From the NCBI RefSeq assembly GCF_902150035.1, contig NZ_LR597504.1, forward strand, positions 62,001 through 126,000: a DNA stretch of 64,000 nucleotides, written 5' to 3'. This DNA is from Enorma burkinafasonensis (lineage in GTDB: Bacteria; Actinomycetota; Coriobacteriia; Coriobacteriales; Coriobacteriaceae). The translations under genes were made by a program, and so were the position numbers. The notes below the pieces were generated by a model. That model was given only the letters and a program-made list of their open reading frames with translations, was not told the origin of the DNA and made no database searches. How positions within the stretch are numbered: the first letter of the stretch is position 1; each line of letters starts with the position of its first letter. Below are positions 24,376 through 33,618 of this stretch, piece by piece.

Positions 24376-26817
24376 ATGGTTGCGCTGGGTCATGCAGACG
24401 TAAATCGGAAAGGAAGGCGTAGCTGCTGGTTGGCCTCCGCCGTGATAGCCTGTGCGACTGCGCTGCTAATCTTCATGGCGGCACCCTCCACAATCTATGC
24501 CGATACGCTGGCATCCAATGAGACCCGCCAGTTCGGTGACTTCAAGGTGAAGACGGGGGCGGGCGAGACCGCTGACGTGAGCTGGGACGGGGGTAACCGA
24601 CGCCTCACGGTGACGAGCGGGTCGCTCACGGTTTCCAACACCAACCCGTCGACCGCGACCAACGATGTGATCTACATCTGCGGGACCGATGGAAGCGTTC
24701 CCATCGAGCTGACGCTCGATGGCGTGAACATCGCCACGACGGAGCGGAATCGCTCGCCCATCGAGATCGACAACCATGCCACGTCCAACGTGGTGATTAG
24801 GCTTGCGGGCGAGAACACTCTGAGCGCTTCGGGCGATATCGCTGCGGGAATCGAAAAGAGCAATGGGCAGAGGGGCGATGACCCCAATGTTGCGAGGCTC
24901 AAGATCACGAGCGCCTCGGGCGACGGTTCGACCGAAGGCGTGCTTCGGGTGACGACGAGCGGTAGGTGGGCGTCTGCCATCGGTGCCGCTGACACCAACA
25001 CCGTTGATGGTAAGAACGGAGACTGCAAGGGCATCACCATCGCAGGCGGTACAGTGCATGCGAGTGCAACGGGAGGGATGTCGTCGGGAATCGGTGCAAG
25101 CGGACACGGATCTGCGTGGGATATCTCCATAACAGGCGGGGTGGTGTATGCCTCCTCGATCGGGGATGCGGGGATATATTACACCTGGAATTCGACCATC
25201 ACCGGTGGATACGTTGTCACCGGTGCTTGGGAGGGGAACGCGCCCACAGGTGGCATGGTGAGCGTGGACAAGGGTGCCAACTTCGTTGTGTACGGCAACA
25301 CGAGCATGCCTTTTAATGTGACCGTTCCCAGCAACGGGACGCTCACGGTGAACGACGGCGCGACGCTCACGATTCCCCAAGGGACCACGTTGACCAACGA
25401 CGGGATCATCTACAACAACGGGGGCATCGTCGTCGAGGGCCAGCTGATCAACAAGGGCACGATCTGGAACGGCGGCTCACTTGGCGAGGTAGACGGATCG
25501 GGTGCGATTCTCAGCCAATTTGTAGAGGTGACGAGCGGTAGCGGCACCGGTGCCTATGAGGCGGGCGACACGGTGACCATCAAGGCGGATGAGTTCGATG
25601 ACGGCCGTGTGTTCGATCATTGGGAGGTTACCCACGGCAGCGACGTGACGTTCGAAGATGCCTGCAGCGCAACCACTACGTTCACCATGCCGGACGGCTA
25701 CGTCAGGATCCGCGCGGTGTACGTATACGTTCAGGCGACCGTGACATACGAAGATGGCACCGAGGGCAGGATCACGGTGTCGGAACCTGGCCGTCCCCTA
25801 AATCCTGATGGTTACAGCAACTGCACCATCACGCTTTCCGAGACGTATCCCTACGGAGACAACTGGGCCATCTACGTTTACCGCGCGAGCGATGTGGTTC
25901 TCGACCTGTCGGGGCGGTCGGTGCGCTTGAATGAAGGGCCGGGAGGAACATCGACCATACGAAACGGTGCGATATCAGTACGAGATATGATTCTCTACAG
26001 ACAGACACTTACGCTCGAGCACGTCGATGTGACTGGTGAGGATTACTCGGAGATAGCTCTCTCTAGTAATTCTGTGCTCATTGTCGGCGAGGGTGTGACA
26101 TTCTCAAACGGTGTGAACTTCTACAACAATGGCGTTATCCGCAAGCTCTGCACCGACGAGCGGGCGTACGACGGCACGGTCGAGCTAATGCACGATGTCG
26201 GTTCCGATGCGCGCATCGAGAACGACAACTTGGTCTACACCTGCGAGCGGTGCGGGCAGGCGGTGAGCGAGGCATGCAATGAGGTGCGCGATCCTTCGCT
26301 GGCCCTCGAGCTCGAGCAAGATCCTGTGTACGACGGCGAGCCCATCTCCGCGACGGTTGCAGCCAAGCGCGGGGAGGAAGACGTGGCGGATGAGGTGATC
26401 TTGTCCTACCGTGCCGCCGACGCGGCGGGAAGCGTCCCGTTCACGGATGGCCTGCCCTCAGCACCCGGCACGTACGTGGTCCGCGCCGTTTTGCCCGCTG
26501 CGTTGGTCCGGGCAAAGGACGGTACCGTCGTGGGTTACAACAGCATGGAGGTTGAGCGCGAGGTGGCCATCGCCGCTGAGGGCCAGGGCGGATCCAGCGA
26601 CGAAGGGGGCACGGGAAGCGGCTCTCACGGTGATTCTGTTCACGGAGACCAAAGCAATCAGCCCGGTGACGGGCAGCCCGAGGGTACTGGGGACTTGCTT
26701 GCCTCCACGGGAGATCCGCTTTCTGCGGTCGTCGCTGCATGCATGGGGTTTGGCGGAATATCGGTGGGTCTGGGTGCTGTGCTCCTGAGGAGCCGCCGTA
26801 TGTCGAATAGGGTATAG
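24376..26817 (+). CDS. Secreted beta-helix-like surface protein with LASTGD sorting signal
   Basis: An 813-residue protein. A signal peptide ends near PSTIYAD. Residues about 50-330 are rich in short beta-strand repeats (LTVSNTNPS, ELTLDGVNIATTER, VVIRLAGENTLSASG) like the carbohydrate-binding beta-helix domain family often seen in gut actinobacteria. A region resembling InlB-type B repeats follows (VEVTSGSGTGAYEAGDTVT, FDHWEVTHGSDVTF). The C-terminus carries LASTGDPLSA, a hydrophobic helix and RSRR, an LPXTG-like sorting signal with Ala in place of Pro. The DNA is visibly richer in A and T than its neighbours, which suggests acquisition. The ATG at 24376 has GAGGG close upstream. Ligand unknown. 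Confidence 0.8.
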   Translation: MVALGHADVNRKGRRSCWLASAVIACATALLIFMAAPSTIYADTLASNETRQFGDFKVKTGAGETADVSWDGGNRRLTVTSGSLTVSNTNPSTATNDVIYICGTDGSVPIELTLDGVNIATTERNRSPIEIDNHATSNVVIRLAGENTLSASGDIAAGIEKSNGQRGDDPNVARLKITSASGDGSTEGVLRVTTSGRWASAIGAADTNTVDGKNGDCKGITIAGGTVHASATGGMSSGIGASGHGSAWDISITGGVVYASSIGDAGIYYTWNSTITGGYVVTGAWEGNAPTGGMVSVDKGANFVVYGNTSMPFNVTVPSNGTLTVNDGATLTIPQGTTLTNDGIIYNNGGIVVEGQLINKGTIWNGGSLGEVDGSGAILSQFVEVTSGSGTGAYEAGDTVTIKADEFDDGRVFDHWEVTHGSDVTFEDACSATTTFTMPDGYVRIRAVYVYVQATVTYEDGTEGRITVSEPGRPLNPDGYSNCTITLSETYPYGDNWAIYVYRASDVVLDLSGRSVRLNEGPGGTSTIRNGAISVRDMILYRQTLTLEHVDVTGEDYSEIALSSNSVLIVGEGVTFSNGVNFYNNGVIRKLCTDERAYDGTVELMHDVGSDARIENDNLVYTCERCGQAVSEACNEVRDPSLALELEQDPVYDGEPISATVAAKRGEEDVADEVILSYRAADAAGSVPFTDGLPSAPGTYVVRAVLPAALVRAKDGTVVGYNSMEVEREVAIAAEGQGGSSDEGGTGSGSHGDSVHGDQSNQPGDGQPEGTGDLLASTGDPLSAVVAACMGFGGISVGLGAVLLRSRRMSNRV

Positions 26818-27099
26818 AGAGCATTCGCGGCCAAGGAGGCACGCGTCCGTGGCTGAAAGGCGAGCCGGGCCGGCTGGTGCAGCCGGGCGCGTCAACGCCC
26901 CGCGCCGGCTATTCGTGCGATTCAATCTGCTTTTTGGCTGGTCCGCGCCCCGTGGCCTTGCATCGGGCTGTGCAGCGGGTAGCATGGTTGCAGCACCGAG
27001 CCATAGGGGCGGGACGTGAGCGTGCACAGGGCTGGGCGCCGGCGTCCCTGCGCCTCGCCAAGATAGCCGCTTCTTGTTCGCAGGCATAAGGAGAAACCA

Positions 27100-27366
27100 A
27101 TGGTAGAGATCGACTTCACGCCTCGCGGCGTATGCTCCAAACGTATCCACGTCGCGCTTGATGATTCGGGCGAGACCATCGAGCGGGTTTCCTTCACGGG
27201 CGGCTGCAACGGCAACCTCAAGGCCATCTCCAAGCTCGTCGCCGGCAGGCCCGTCGACGAGGTGCGCTCGCTTCTGCGCGGCAACACCTGCGGCCCGCGG
27301 CGCACGTCGTGCGCGGACCAGCTGTGCTGCGCTCTCGATGCCGCGCAGGAGGAGGCGCGGGCCTAG
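27100..27366 (+). CDS. TSCPD-domain protein (TIGR03905-like)
   Basis: An 88-residue protein that starts after AAGGAG. It contains the conserved cysteine pattern of the TSCPD family: TPRGVCSKRIHV, FTGGCNGNL, GNTCGPRRTSCADQL. The same fold occurs at the C-terminus of class II ribonucleotide reductases, where it supports metal or cofactor handling. The free-standing version is of unknown function. The usual T-S-C-P-D is T-S-C-A-D here. It appears monocistronic. The 282 bp before it hold no convincing gene. Confidence 0.85.
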   Translation: MVEIDFTPRGVCSKRIHVALDDSGETIERVSFTGGCNGNLKAISKLVAGRPVDEVRSLLRGNTCGPRRTSCADQLCCALDAAQEEARA

Positions 27367-27925
27367 GGGCCGGCTGCTGGCGAGGGCTGTGCGCGCCGAG
27401 GCGCGATGGCTCTTCGTCGAAAACCAGGCGACGGCAGCTGCCCAAGCTGGCTGCGCGAGCCGTCGACCCGGCATCGAAACACACGACCCGCGTTCTTCAG
27501 CCTTCGAGGTGTGGGGAGCGCGGGTCTTTCGGTTCAGGGATATGCCTCCGTTTCGCGCATAGAGGCGGGAGGCCTTGCTGTCTGTGAAGCCCGAGTTTCA
27601 TTGCCGCTGCCTTTTGAAGTCCGCTGACCGCCATGACCGGAGCGCTCGAGCTCATACCGATTTAGAGCATCTAGCACGATAAATGCCAGGCGCCTCCTTT
27701 GAGCGCACCGCTTGCGGATAGCAGGCTACCGTTCACCAAAAGTTTCTTCATATCAAAGCAAGAAGAAAATCCTTCAACTAAACTAACTACGAAGTTTTTT
27801 CTCCGGCAGGTTAGTGATTCGCGCCAGCCGAGGGAAAGATGGAGCCGACGTCTGACGGGCCCATAGGGCGTCGGCTCGCGAGGTCTTTCCCACACCGGGG
27901 GAAACGAGGGAATTGGAGGTTCCTT
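27367..27925. other. 559-bp non-coding leader upstream of the RraA/transporter operon
   Basis: No convincing gene was seen on either strand. The segment 27721-27810 is much richer in A and T than its surroundings and contains purine runs (AAGAAGAAAATCC) and a GTTTTTTCTCC tract, so it is the likely promoter/operator zone. A 9-bp perfect inverted repeat, GAGCCGACG/CGTCGGCTC (27842-27850, 27869-27877), lies about 50 bp before the first start codon and could form a leader hairpin. It lacks a T-run, so it is not a clear terminator. Confidence 0.45.
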
Positions 27926-28627
27926 ATGCCCGTAGGCAACCGCGTGTATCAGCAGAGGAAGATGCCCGATCCCGCTCTGGTCGAGGCCTTCGCGAAGCTC
28001 CCGACCGCGAACATCGCCGACACCATGAACCGCTCCTGCGCCTGCAACCCGCGCATCAGGCTCATGTCCGATCCCGCCCAGCCCATCACGGCGGGCCCGG
28101 CCATAACCGTCAAGACCCGCGCCGGCGATAACCTCATGATCCATGCCGCGCTCGAGATGGTCCAGCCCGGCGACGTCCTGATCGTGAGCAACGAGGGCGA
28201 CTCCACCCGCTCGCTCATGGGCGAGATCATGTTCACCCTGGCACGCTACCGCAAGGTGGCGGCCATCGTGCTCGACGGTCCGATCCGCGATGCCGACGCC
28301 GTGGCCGAGATGGACTACCCGATCTACGCCACCGGCTCCACCCCGGGCGGCCCCTACAAGGAGGGCCCGGGCGAGGTCAACGTCCCGATCTCCTGCGGCA
28401 ACCTCGAGGTCAACCCGGGCGACATCATCGTCTGCGACGGTGACGGCGTGATCTGCGTCCCGCGCCAGGACGCCGCCGAGATCCTCGAGAAGGCCCAGGC
28501 GCTCTCCGCGAACGACCACAAGAAGGTCGAGGCCGCGGCGACCGGCACCTCGAAGCGCCAGTGGGTCCCCGACACGCTCGAGAAGAAGGGCGTCGAGTTC
28601 ATCGACGCGTGCTACGGCGAGGCGTAG
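27926..28627 (+). CDS. RraA-family protein (HMG aldolase / oxaloacetate decarboxylase-like)
   Basis: A 233-residue protein of the RraA-like fold. Family regions are ANIADTMNR, GPAITVKTRAGDNLMIH, QPGDVLIVSNEG, the segment starting MGEIMF, and VLDGPIRDADAV with the Arg-Asp pair that binds substrate and metal. Enzymes of this family cleave 4-hydroxy-4-methyl-2-oxoglutarate and decarboxylate oxaloacetate, while E. coli RraA inhibits RNase E. As I recall the aldolase motif, an acidic residue should follow the Arg-Asp pair after two positions; here it is Ala. The ATG at 27926 has TTGGAGG upstream. First gene of a probable operon with a symporter and an aminotransferase, which favours a metabolic role. 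Confidence 0.85.
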   Translation: MPVGNRVYQQRKMPDPALVEAFAKLPTANIADTMNRSCACNPRIRLMSDPAQPITAGPAITVKTRAGDNLMIHAALEMVQPGDVLIVSNEGDSTRSLMGEIMFTLARYRKVAAIVLDGPIRDADAVAEMDYPIYATGSTPGGPYKEGPGEVNVPISCGNLEVNPGDIIVCDGDGVICVPRQDAAEILEKAQALSANDHKKVEAAATGTSKRQWVPDTLEKKGVEFIDACYGEA

Positions 28628-28684
28628 GCGACGCGTCCTCTCGCATCGTACGACCCACCGATCTGATTTCTGAAAGGAACGCGC

Positions 28685-29935
28685 ATGCTGAAAGCTATCT
28701 TCAACAGCAAGCGGCTGCCATGGTACACCACGGCCGCCCTCTTCCTGGGCATCGGCTACGGCCTGATCGCCCCCGACATGGCGCTGGCGAGCAAGTGGCT
28801 CGGCGACATCTTCATGAACCTCATCAACATGGTCGTCGTCCCCATGGTGCTCTTCAGCATCATCTCCGGCATCGCCGGCATGAAGAACATCCAGCGCCTC
28901 GCCTCCATCGGCGGCCGCGTCATCATCGTCTTCATCGTCGTCGTGTTCATCGGCTGCCTTCTGGCATGGCCCATCACCGAGCTCATCAGCCCGGGCGTCG
29001 GCCTGAACTTCACGCCGACCGAGGAATATGACGCGTCCGGCCTCGGCGAGGTCTCGATGCTCGACTTCTTCGCGAACATCGTGCCGTCCAACATCATCCA
29101 GGCCATGGCCGATGCTGACTTCATGCAGGTCATCTTCTTCGCGGTCGTGTTCGGCATCGCGCTCGTGCTCCTCGGCGAGATGGGCGAGCCGCTCGCCAAC
29201 ATCTGCGACCTCGTCGCCCAGACCATCTACAAGGTGCTCGGCATCGTGCTGTGGTACATGCCCATCGGCGTCTTCTGCCTCATCGGCTGGACCGTCGCCG
29301 AGTACGGCCAGGTGCTCTTCCAGGGCCTCGCGATGTTCGTGCTCACCGACGTCACGTGCTGCCTGTCCGCCTTCGTGGTCCTCATGGCGATCACCTGTGC
29401 CTACACGCGCATCAACCCCTTCAAGCTCATCAAGAGCATGGTGCCCATCATCCTGAACACCGTCTCCACCAACTCCTCCGCGGCCACCATCCCCATCACG
29501 ATGAACGTGACCACCGAGGACCTGCGCGTGCCCAAGACCATCGCGAGCTTCTCGATCTCGCTCGGCCCCACCATCTGCAAGGCCGGTGCCGGTCTCTACA
29601 AGGTCGTCCTCCCGCTGTTCGTCGCCCAGATGTACGGCATCGACCTCGGCTTCGGCCAGGTGTTCACCTGCGTGCTCATCTCGACCTTCATGTCGATCGC
29701 CACGCCCGGCATCCCCGGCGGCGGTGTCGCCACCGGTGCCGTCATCCTCGGCATGATGGGTCTCCCGCTCGACATCATGGGCGCCATCGCCGGCCTCTAC
29801 CGCCTCATCGACATGGGCCACACCACGCTCAACGTCGCCGGCGGCCTCTTCGGCACCCTCATCGTCGCCAAGGAGACCAAGATGTGGGACGCGAGCGAGG
29901 CGTTCAAGCCCGCCCTCGAGGGCGAGACCGAGTAG
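28685..29935 (+). CDS. Dicarboxylate/amino acid:cation symporter (DAACS family)
   Basis: A 416-residue membrane transporter. It has the DAACS fold: multiple hydrophobic spans, MVVVPMVLFSIISGIAGM in the first half, the serine-rich re-entrant loop STNSSAATIPITMN, and the second loop in MSIATPGIPGGGVATGA followed by GLYRLIDMGHTTLNVAGG, where substrate-binding residues lie. It would import glutamate, aspartate or C4-dicarboxylates with Na+ or H+. The final Asp/Arg specificity position cannot be assigned safely by eye. It follows the RraA-like gene by 57 bp and precedes the aminotransferase. Confidence 0.9.
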   Translation: MLKAIFNSKRLPWYTTAALFLGIGYGLIAPDMALASKWLGDIFMNLINMVVVPMVLFSIISGIAGMKNIQRLASIGGRVIIVFIVVVFIGCLLAWPITELISPGVGLNFTPTEEYDASGLGEVSMLDFFANIVPSNIIQAMADADFMQVIFFAVVFGIALVLLGEMGEPLANICDLVAQTIYKVLGIVLWYMPIGVFCLIGWTVAEYGQVLFQGLAMFVLTDVTCCLSAFVVLMAITCAYTRINPFKLIKSMVPIILNTVSTNSSAATIPITMNVTTEDLRVPKTIASFSISLGPTICKAGAGLYKVVLPLFVAQMYGIDLGFGQVFTCVLISTFMSIATPGIPGGGVATGAVILGMMGLPLDIMGAIAGLYRLIDMGHTTLNVAGGLFGTLIVAKETKMWDASEAFKPALEGETE

Positions 29936-30004
29936 CGGCCGCCGTCCGCACCCCCGAATACCCAGATATCGCTTCGATCCAGTGCTTCGTTGAAAGGACA
30001 TCCT

Positions 30005-31198
30005 ATGGCAACCAGACTAGCCAGGCGCATGGAGCAGATCAGCGGTTCCCCCAGCTCCGCCCTCATCGCTCGCGTCGCCGAGCTGCGCCGTCAGGGTGAG
30101 AACATCGTCGGCCTCAACATCGGCGAGCCCGATTTCGGCACCCCGCCCGCGGCGAAGGTCGCCGGCATCAAGGCCATCTGCGAGAACTTCACCAAGTACA
30201 CACCCGGCGCCGGCATCGCCGAGCTGCGCGAGGAGATCATCAAGAAGCTCAAGCGCGACAACGGCCTCACCTACGACATGAACGAGATCGCCGTCACCGT
30301 GGGCGCCAAGCAGGCGATCGCGAACGCCCTGCTCGCGCTCGTCGACGAGGGCGACGAGGTGCTGCTGCCCGTGCCGTGCTGGGTGAGCTACACCGAGATG
30401 GTCAAGCTCGCCAACGCCACCCCGGTCTTCGTGCCCGTGCACGACGACTACACGCTCGACCTCGACGCCATCGAGGCGGCCATCACCCCCAACACCCGCG
30501 CCATCGTGATCTGCACGCCCAACAACCCCACGGGTGCCGTGTACAGCCGCGAGAGCCTGCAGAAGCTCGCCGACCTCGCCATCGAGCACGACTTCATGGT
30601 CATCGCCGACGAGATCTACGAGCGCCTGATCTACGACGGCTACGAGCACGTGAGCATCGCCTCGCTCTCGCAGGAGGCCTGGGAGCACACCATCACGGTG
30701 AACGGCATGTCCAAGGCCTTCGCCATGACCGGCTGGCGCATCGGTTACGCGGCCGGCAACAAGACGGTCCTGAAGGCCATGAAGGCGCTGCAGACCCAGC
30801 AGACCTCGGCCACGAGCGCCATCTCGCAGAAGGCCGCCGTCGACGCGCTGAAGTACGCCGAGCCCGACGTCGAGGCCATGGTGGCCGAGTTCGCGAAGCG
30901 CCGCGACCACATCATGGAGCTCATCGAGGGCACCGAGGGCTTCTCGTGCCCGACCCCGCACGGCGCGTTCTACGCGTACGTGGACGTGACCCCGCTCTTC
31001 GGCAAGAAGGCCGGCGACCAGGAGATCGCAAGCTCCATGGACCTCGCGGCCTACCTGCTCGATGACGCCAAGGTGGCGCTGCTCCCCGGCGAGAACTTCG
31101 GCTTGGGCGGCAGGATCCGCATGTCGTACGCCACCTCGATGGAGAACCTGGACGAGGCGTTCAAGCGCATGCGCGCCTCCCTCGCCAAACTCTCCTAG
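30005..31198 (+). CDS. Class I pyridoxal-phosphate aminotransferase (AspC-like)
   Basis: A 397-residue fold-type I enzyme. Visible features are NIGEPDFGTPP, TVGAKQAIANA, the cofactor-binding CTPNNPTGAVY and DEIYERLIYDG, the Schiff-base lysine in VNGMSKAFAMTGWRIGY, and the C-terminal carboxylate-binding arginine in GGRIRMSYA. Closest in type to bacterial aspartate aminotransferases of subgroup I-beta. The ATG at 30005 follows TGAAAGGA. In context it could convert the imported amino acid to its 2-oxo acid for the upstream RraA-like enzyme. Confidence 0.9.
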   Translation: MATRLARRMEQISGSPSSALIARVAELRRQGENIVGLNIGEPDFGTPPAAKVAGIKAICENFTKYTPGAGIAELREEIIKKLKRDNGLTYDMNEIAVTVGAKQAIANALLALVDEGDEVLLPVPCWVSYTEMVKLANATPVFVPVHDDYTLDLDAIEAAITPNTRAIVICTPNNPTGAVYSRESLQKLADLAIEHDFMVIADEIYERLIYDGYEHVSIASLSQEAWEHTITVNGMSKAFAMTGWRIGYAAGNKTVLKAMKALQTQQTSATSAISQKAAVDALKYAEPDVEAMVAEFAKRRDHIMELIEGTEGFSCPTPHGAFYAYVDVTPLFGKKAGDQEIASSMDLAAYLLDDAKVALLPGENFGLGGRIRMSYATSMENLDEAFKRMRASLAKLS

Positions 31199-31288
31199 GA
31201 CCTTGTGTTTCCGGTCCGCGCCATCCCCTCCTGCGGACCTTCCTGTGGTGGGCGCGAGCGGGAGCTGATTCCCAATCGTGTGGAAACG

Positions 31289-31322
31289 GGGGAGCTGGTC
31301 TCTACCGGCTCCCCATTCTTGT
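31289..31322 (+). terminator. Hairpin terminator after the aminotransferase gene
   Basis: GGGGAGC (31289-31295) pairs with GCTCCCC (31308-31314), followed by ATTCTTGT. Confidence 0.6.
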
Positions 31323-31470
31323 GCGAAAATTTTTCTTCAGGTACATTTCATGGCGCTACCTGTAACTGCATCGTGTAGCCTCCCGTTACGGTGCCAGCGC
31401 GGCGCCGGCGGATGTCGCAGCCAAGATGTTGCAGGCATTGCGTCGTGTCGCATCGCGGGAAGGGGACCTT

Positions 31471-32340
31471 TTGACATCGGCTGTACTCACGGACATCAAA
31501 TCCAAGGTCAAGGACCTTAACCTCACCCAGACCGAGAAGGCGATCGCCGATTTCCTCTTCGACAACTATGACAACCTCGCCTTCTTGACGATCTCGGACT
31601 TCGCGACGCGCAGCAAGACGAGCGAGGCCTCGGTCATCCGCTTCCTGCGCCGTCTGGGGTTCTCCGGGTACTCGGAGTTCAAGCAGGTGCTCCAGGGTGA
31701 CTTCATCGGCCGCAACGCGGAGGCGCTCACCCCGGGCCAGAAGTACCGCAGCGAGAACGGTAACCTGCGCCTGAGCGACCTCGCCAACCGTGTCGTCCTC
31801 CAGGCGATCGAGAACCTCTACCACACGTTCGAGCAGATGGACTCGGAGGGCACCTCGATCAAGGAGGTCTCCCACCTGTTCGCCAGCTCCAACCGTGTGT
31901 ACGTCGGCGGATTCCGCGGCCCCCATTGCTGCGCGAGCTACCTGGCTCAGCGCCTCAACCTCCTGCGCGGCAACGTCGTGCTTCTGGAGAACTCGAGTGC
32001 CGACGCCATCGAGCGGATCGCGGACTGCACTGAGGGCGATTGCGTGGTCGTCTTCACGTTCCCGCGGTACTCGACCATAGGCGGCTCGATGCTTGAGATA
32101 GCGAAAGGTAAGGGCGCCACGACCGTGCTCGTGACGGATAGCGTTTCCTGCCCGTTTTCTCGCCATGCGGACCACCTGTTCTCGGTTGCGGTCGAGAGTG
32201 CGGGCTTCAGCAATTCGTACGTCGCGCCCATGGCGCTCGCCGATGCGCTCATCATGAGCGTCCAGAAGCAGACCGCCGGCGCGAGCGAGCAGCGCCTCGA
32301 CCTCATCGAGCGCTATCTGGCCGAGCACGATTGCTACTAA
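31471..32340 (+). CDS. RpiR/MurR-family transcriptional regulator
   Basis: A 289-residue regulator. The N-terminal HTH_6 domain (LTQTEKAIADFLFDN, FATRSKTSEASVIRFLRRLGFSGYSEFK) is followed by a SIS sugar-phosphate-type sensor domain (SSNRVYVGGFRGPHCCASYLAQ, VVFTFPRYST). I prefer the TTG at 31471, preceded by GGGAAGGGGA, because it gives the usual family length; an in-frame ATG at 31426 lacks a ribosome-binding site. It lies just downstream of the RraA-symporter-aminotransferase operon, so it is the obvious candidate regulator. RpiR proteins usually bind phosphosugars, but some family members control amino-acid or dicarboxylate use. Confidence 0.88.
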   Translation: MTSAVLTDIKSKVKDLNLTQTEKAIADFLFDNYDNLAFLTISDFATRSKTSEASVIRFLRRLGFSGYSEFKQVLQGDFIGRNAEALTPGQKYRSENGNLRLSDLANRVVLQAIENLYHTFEQMDSEGTSIKEVSHLFASSNRVYVGGFRGPHCCASYLAQRLNLLRGNVVLLENSSADAIERIADCTEGDCVVVFTFPRYSTIGGSMLEIAKGKGATTVLVTDSVSCPFSRHADHLFSVAVESAGFSNSYVAPMALADALIMSVQKQTAGASEQRLDLIERYLAEHDCY

Positions 32341-32359
32341 CGATAGGGTTACGACGTCT

Positions 32360-33616
32360 ATGAGCATCTTCGGCAACAAATTGCGCGGTGACGCGCCCGC
32401 GGGGGCACCTGCTCCGCGCGGCGGCATCTCACGGCGAGCGTTCACGGCGGGAAGCCTCGCGGCGGGCGCCGGGCTCGCGGCGATCTCGCTCGTGGGCTGC
32501 TCGTCCGAGGAGTCGGCTCCCGCGACGGGCGACCCGCAGGTGGTGACCGACGACTCGCAGATCATCGCCGTGATGGACGGCGACTACGAGAGCGTCGACG
32601 CCACGCCGGCGGTGTCCTACGCCTGGACGCTCCCCTTGGGCACCATGCTCTTCCATACCGGCGGGGGCTCCTGGGCGGCGGCGCTCTTCACGCCCGCCTC
32701 GGCCGGCAACGCCAACACGCTCGGCATCGTGAGCCTCGCCACGGGCAACCCCAGCACCCTCATGGAGACGCCCACGCAGGGCGCCCGGTACGATTTCTTC
32801 GACGTGCGCTGTTCGAGCGGCGTCTACGCGTGGGTCGAGATCAACTACACCGACCGCAGCTGGCTGCTCCTCGCGCAGGAGCTTTCCAACGGCTCGCTCG
32901 TGGGCAAGGCCGTGAAGCTCGACGAGGGCGACGCCGATTGGGAGCCGCCGCGCTTCACCACGTGGGAGTCGAGCGTCATCTGGCAGAAGATGCCGCTCGC
33001 GACCGGCTCGAAGTCGTCCTCCTACTCGCATTGCTACCGCTGGACCGTCGGCTCCGACCAGGGCGTGGAGATCCGCGAGTCGCACGGGCGCTTCGCGACC
33101 GCGCCGCGAGTCGCCGATGGCATCCTCACCATCACGCCGCGCGTGCACGAGGACGAGGGCACCTACTACGGCATGACGGCGATCGACCTTTCCGACGAGT
33201 CGTTCACCCAGATCGACCAGCTGGTGCTACCGCGCTCGGTGTCGCCGTTCGACGCCGTCTACGTGAACGAGGTCTTCGCCTTCTCGATCGAGGCCTCGTA
33301 CAACGGCGTGGGGAGCCTCGGCAACATGGGGACCTACATCGGCCGCGAGGGCGGGCCGTACATCTACCTGCGCCGCGAGCCGCTCGCACAGGTGACGGCC
33401 CGGGGCTCGCGCTACCTCGTCAAGTCACAGGCGTCGAACATCCTGGTGGATACCGAGGAGCAGACCTTCGCCGTCATCACCGCGCCCGACCGCTCGCTCG
33501 ATTTCGGCGACTGGCCCGCGACGGAGGGCGTCTCGGACCGCTTCGTGACGTATGCGACCGTGCGCGACGAGACCGGCGTGCCCGCGAGCGTGTCGGTGCG
33601 CGTGTTCGGGCTGTAG
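32360..33616 (+). CDS. Predicted Tat-exported lipoprotein, function unknown
   Basis: A 418-residue protein. The N-terminus has a twin-arginine motif and lipobox: ISRRAFTAGSLAAGAGLAA, then SLVGCSS, so it should be folded in the cytoplasm, exported by Tat and lipidated at the Cys. The mature part has regular beta-strand patterns with Trp- and Asp-rich turns (SYAWTLPLG, GGGSWAAALF, TTWESSVIWQ, DFGDWPATEG). These suggest a beta-propeller, though I do not recognise a named family. It starts 19 bp after the RpiR gene and ends 2 bp before the convergent acetyltransferase. Confidence 0.7.
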   Translation: MSIFGNKLRGDAPAGAPAPRGGISRRAFTAGSLAAGAGLAAISLVGCSSEESAPATGDPQVVTDDSQIIAVMDGDYESVDATPAVSYAWTLPLGTMLFHTGGGSWAAALFTPASAGNANTLGIVSLATGNPSTLMETPTQGARYDFFDVRCSSGVYAWVEINYTDRSWLLLAQELSNGSLVGKAVKLDEGDADWEPPRFTTWESSVIWQKMPLATGSKSSSYSHCYRWTVGSDQGVEIRESHGRFATAPRVADGILTITPRVHEDEGTYYGMTAIDLSDESFTQIDQLVLPRSVSPFDAVYVNEVFAFSIEASYNGVGSLGNMGTYIGREGGPYIYLRREPLAQVTARGSRYLVKSQASNILVDTEEQTFAVITAPDRSLDFGDWPATEGVSDRFVTYATVRDETGVPASVSVRVFGL

Positions 33617-33618
33617 GC

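Noticed and set aside
27671-30001. A 776-codon minus-strand frame opposite the RraA/symporter genes
   Set aside because: Asp/Glu/His-rich antisense artefact of the biased codon use in two clear plus-strand genes.
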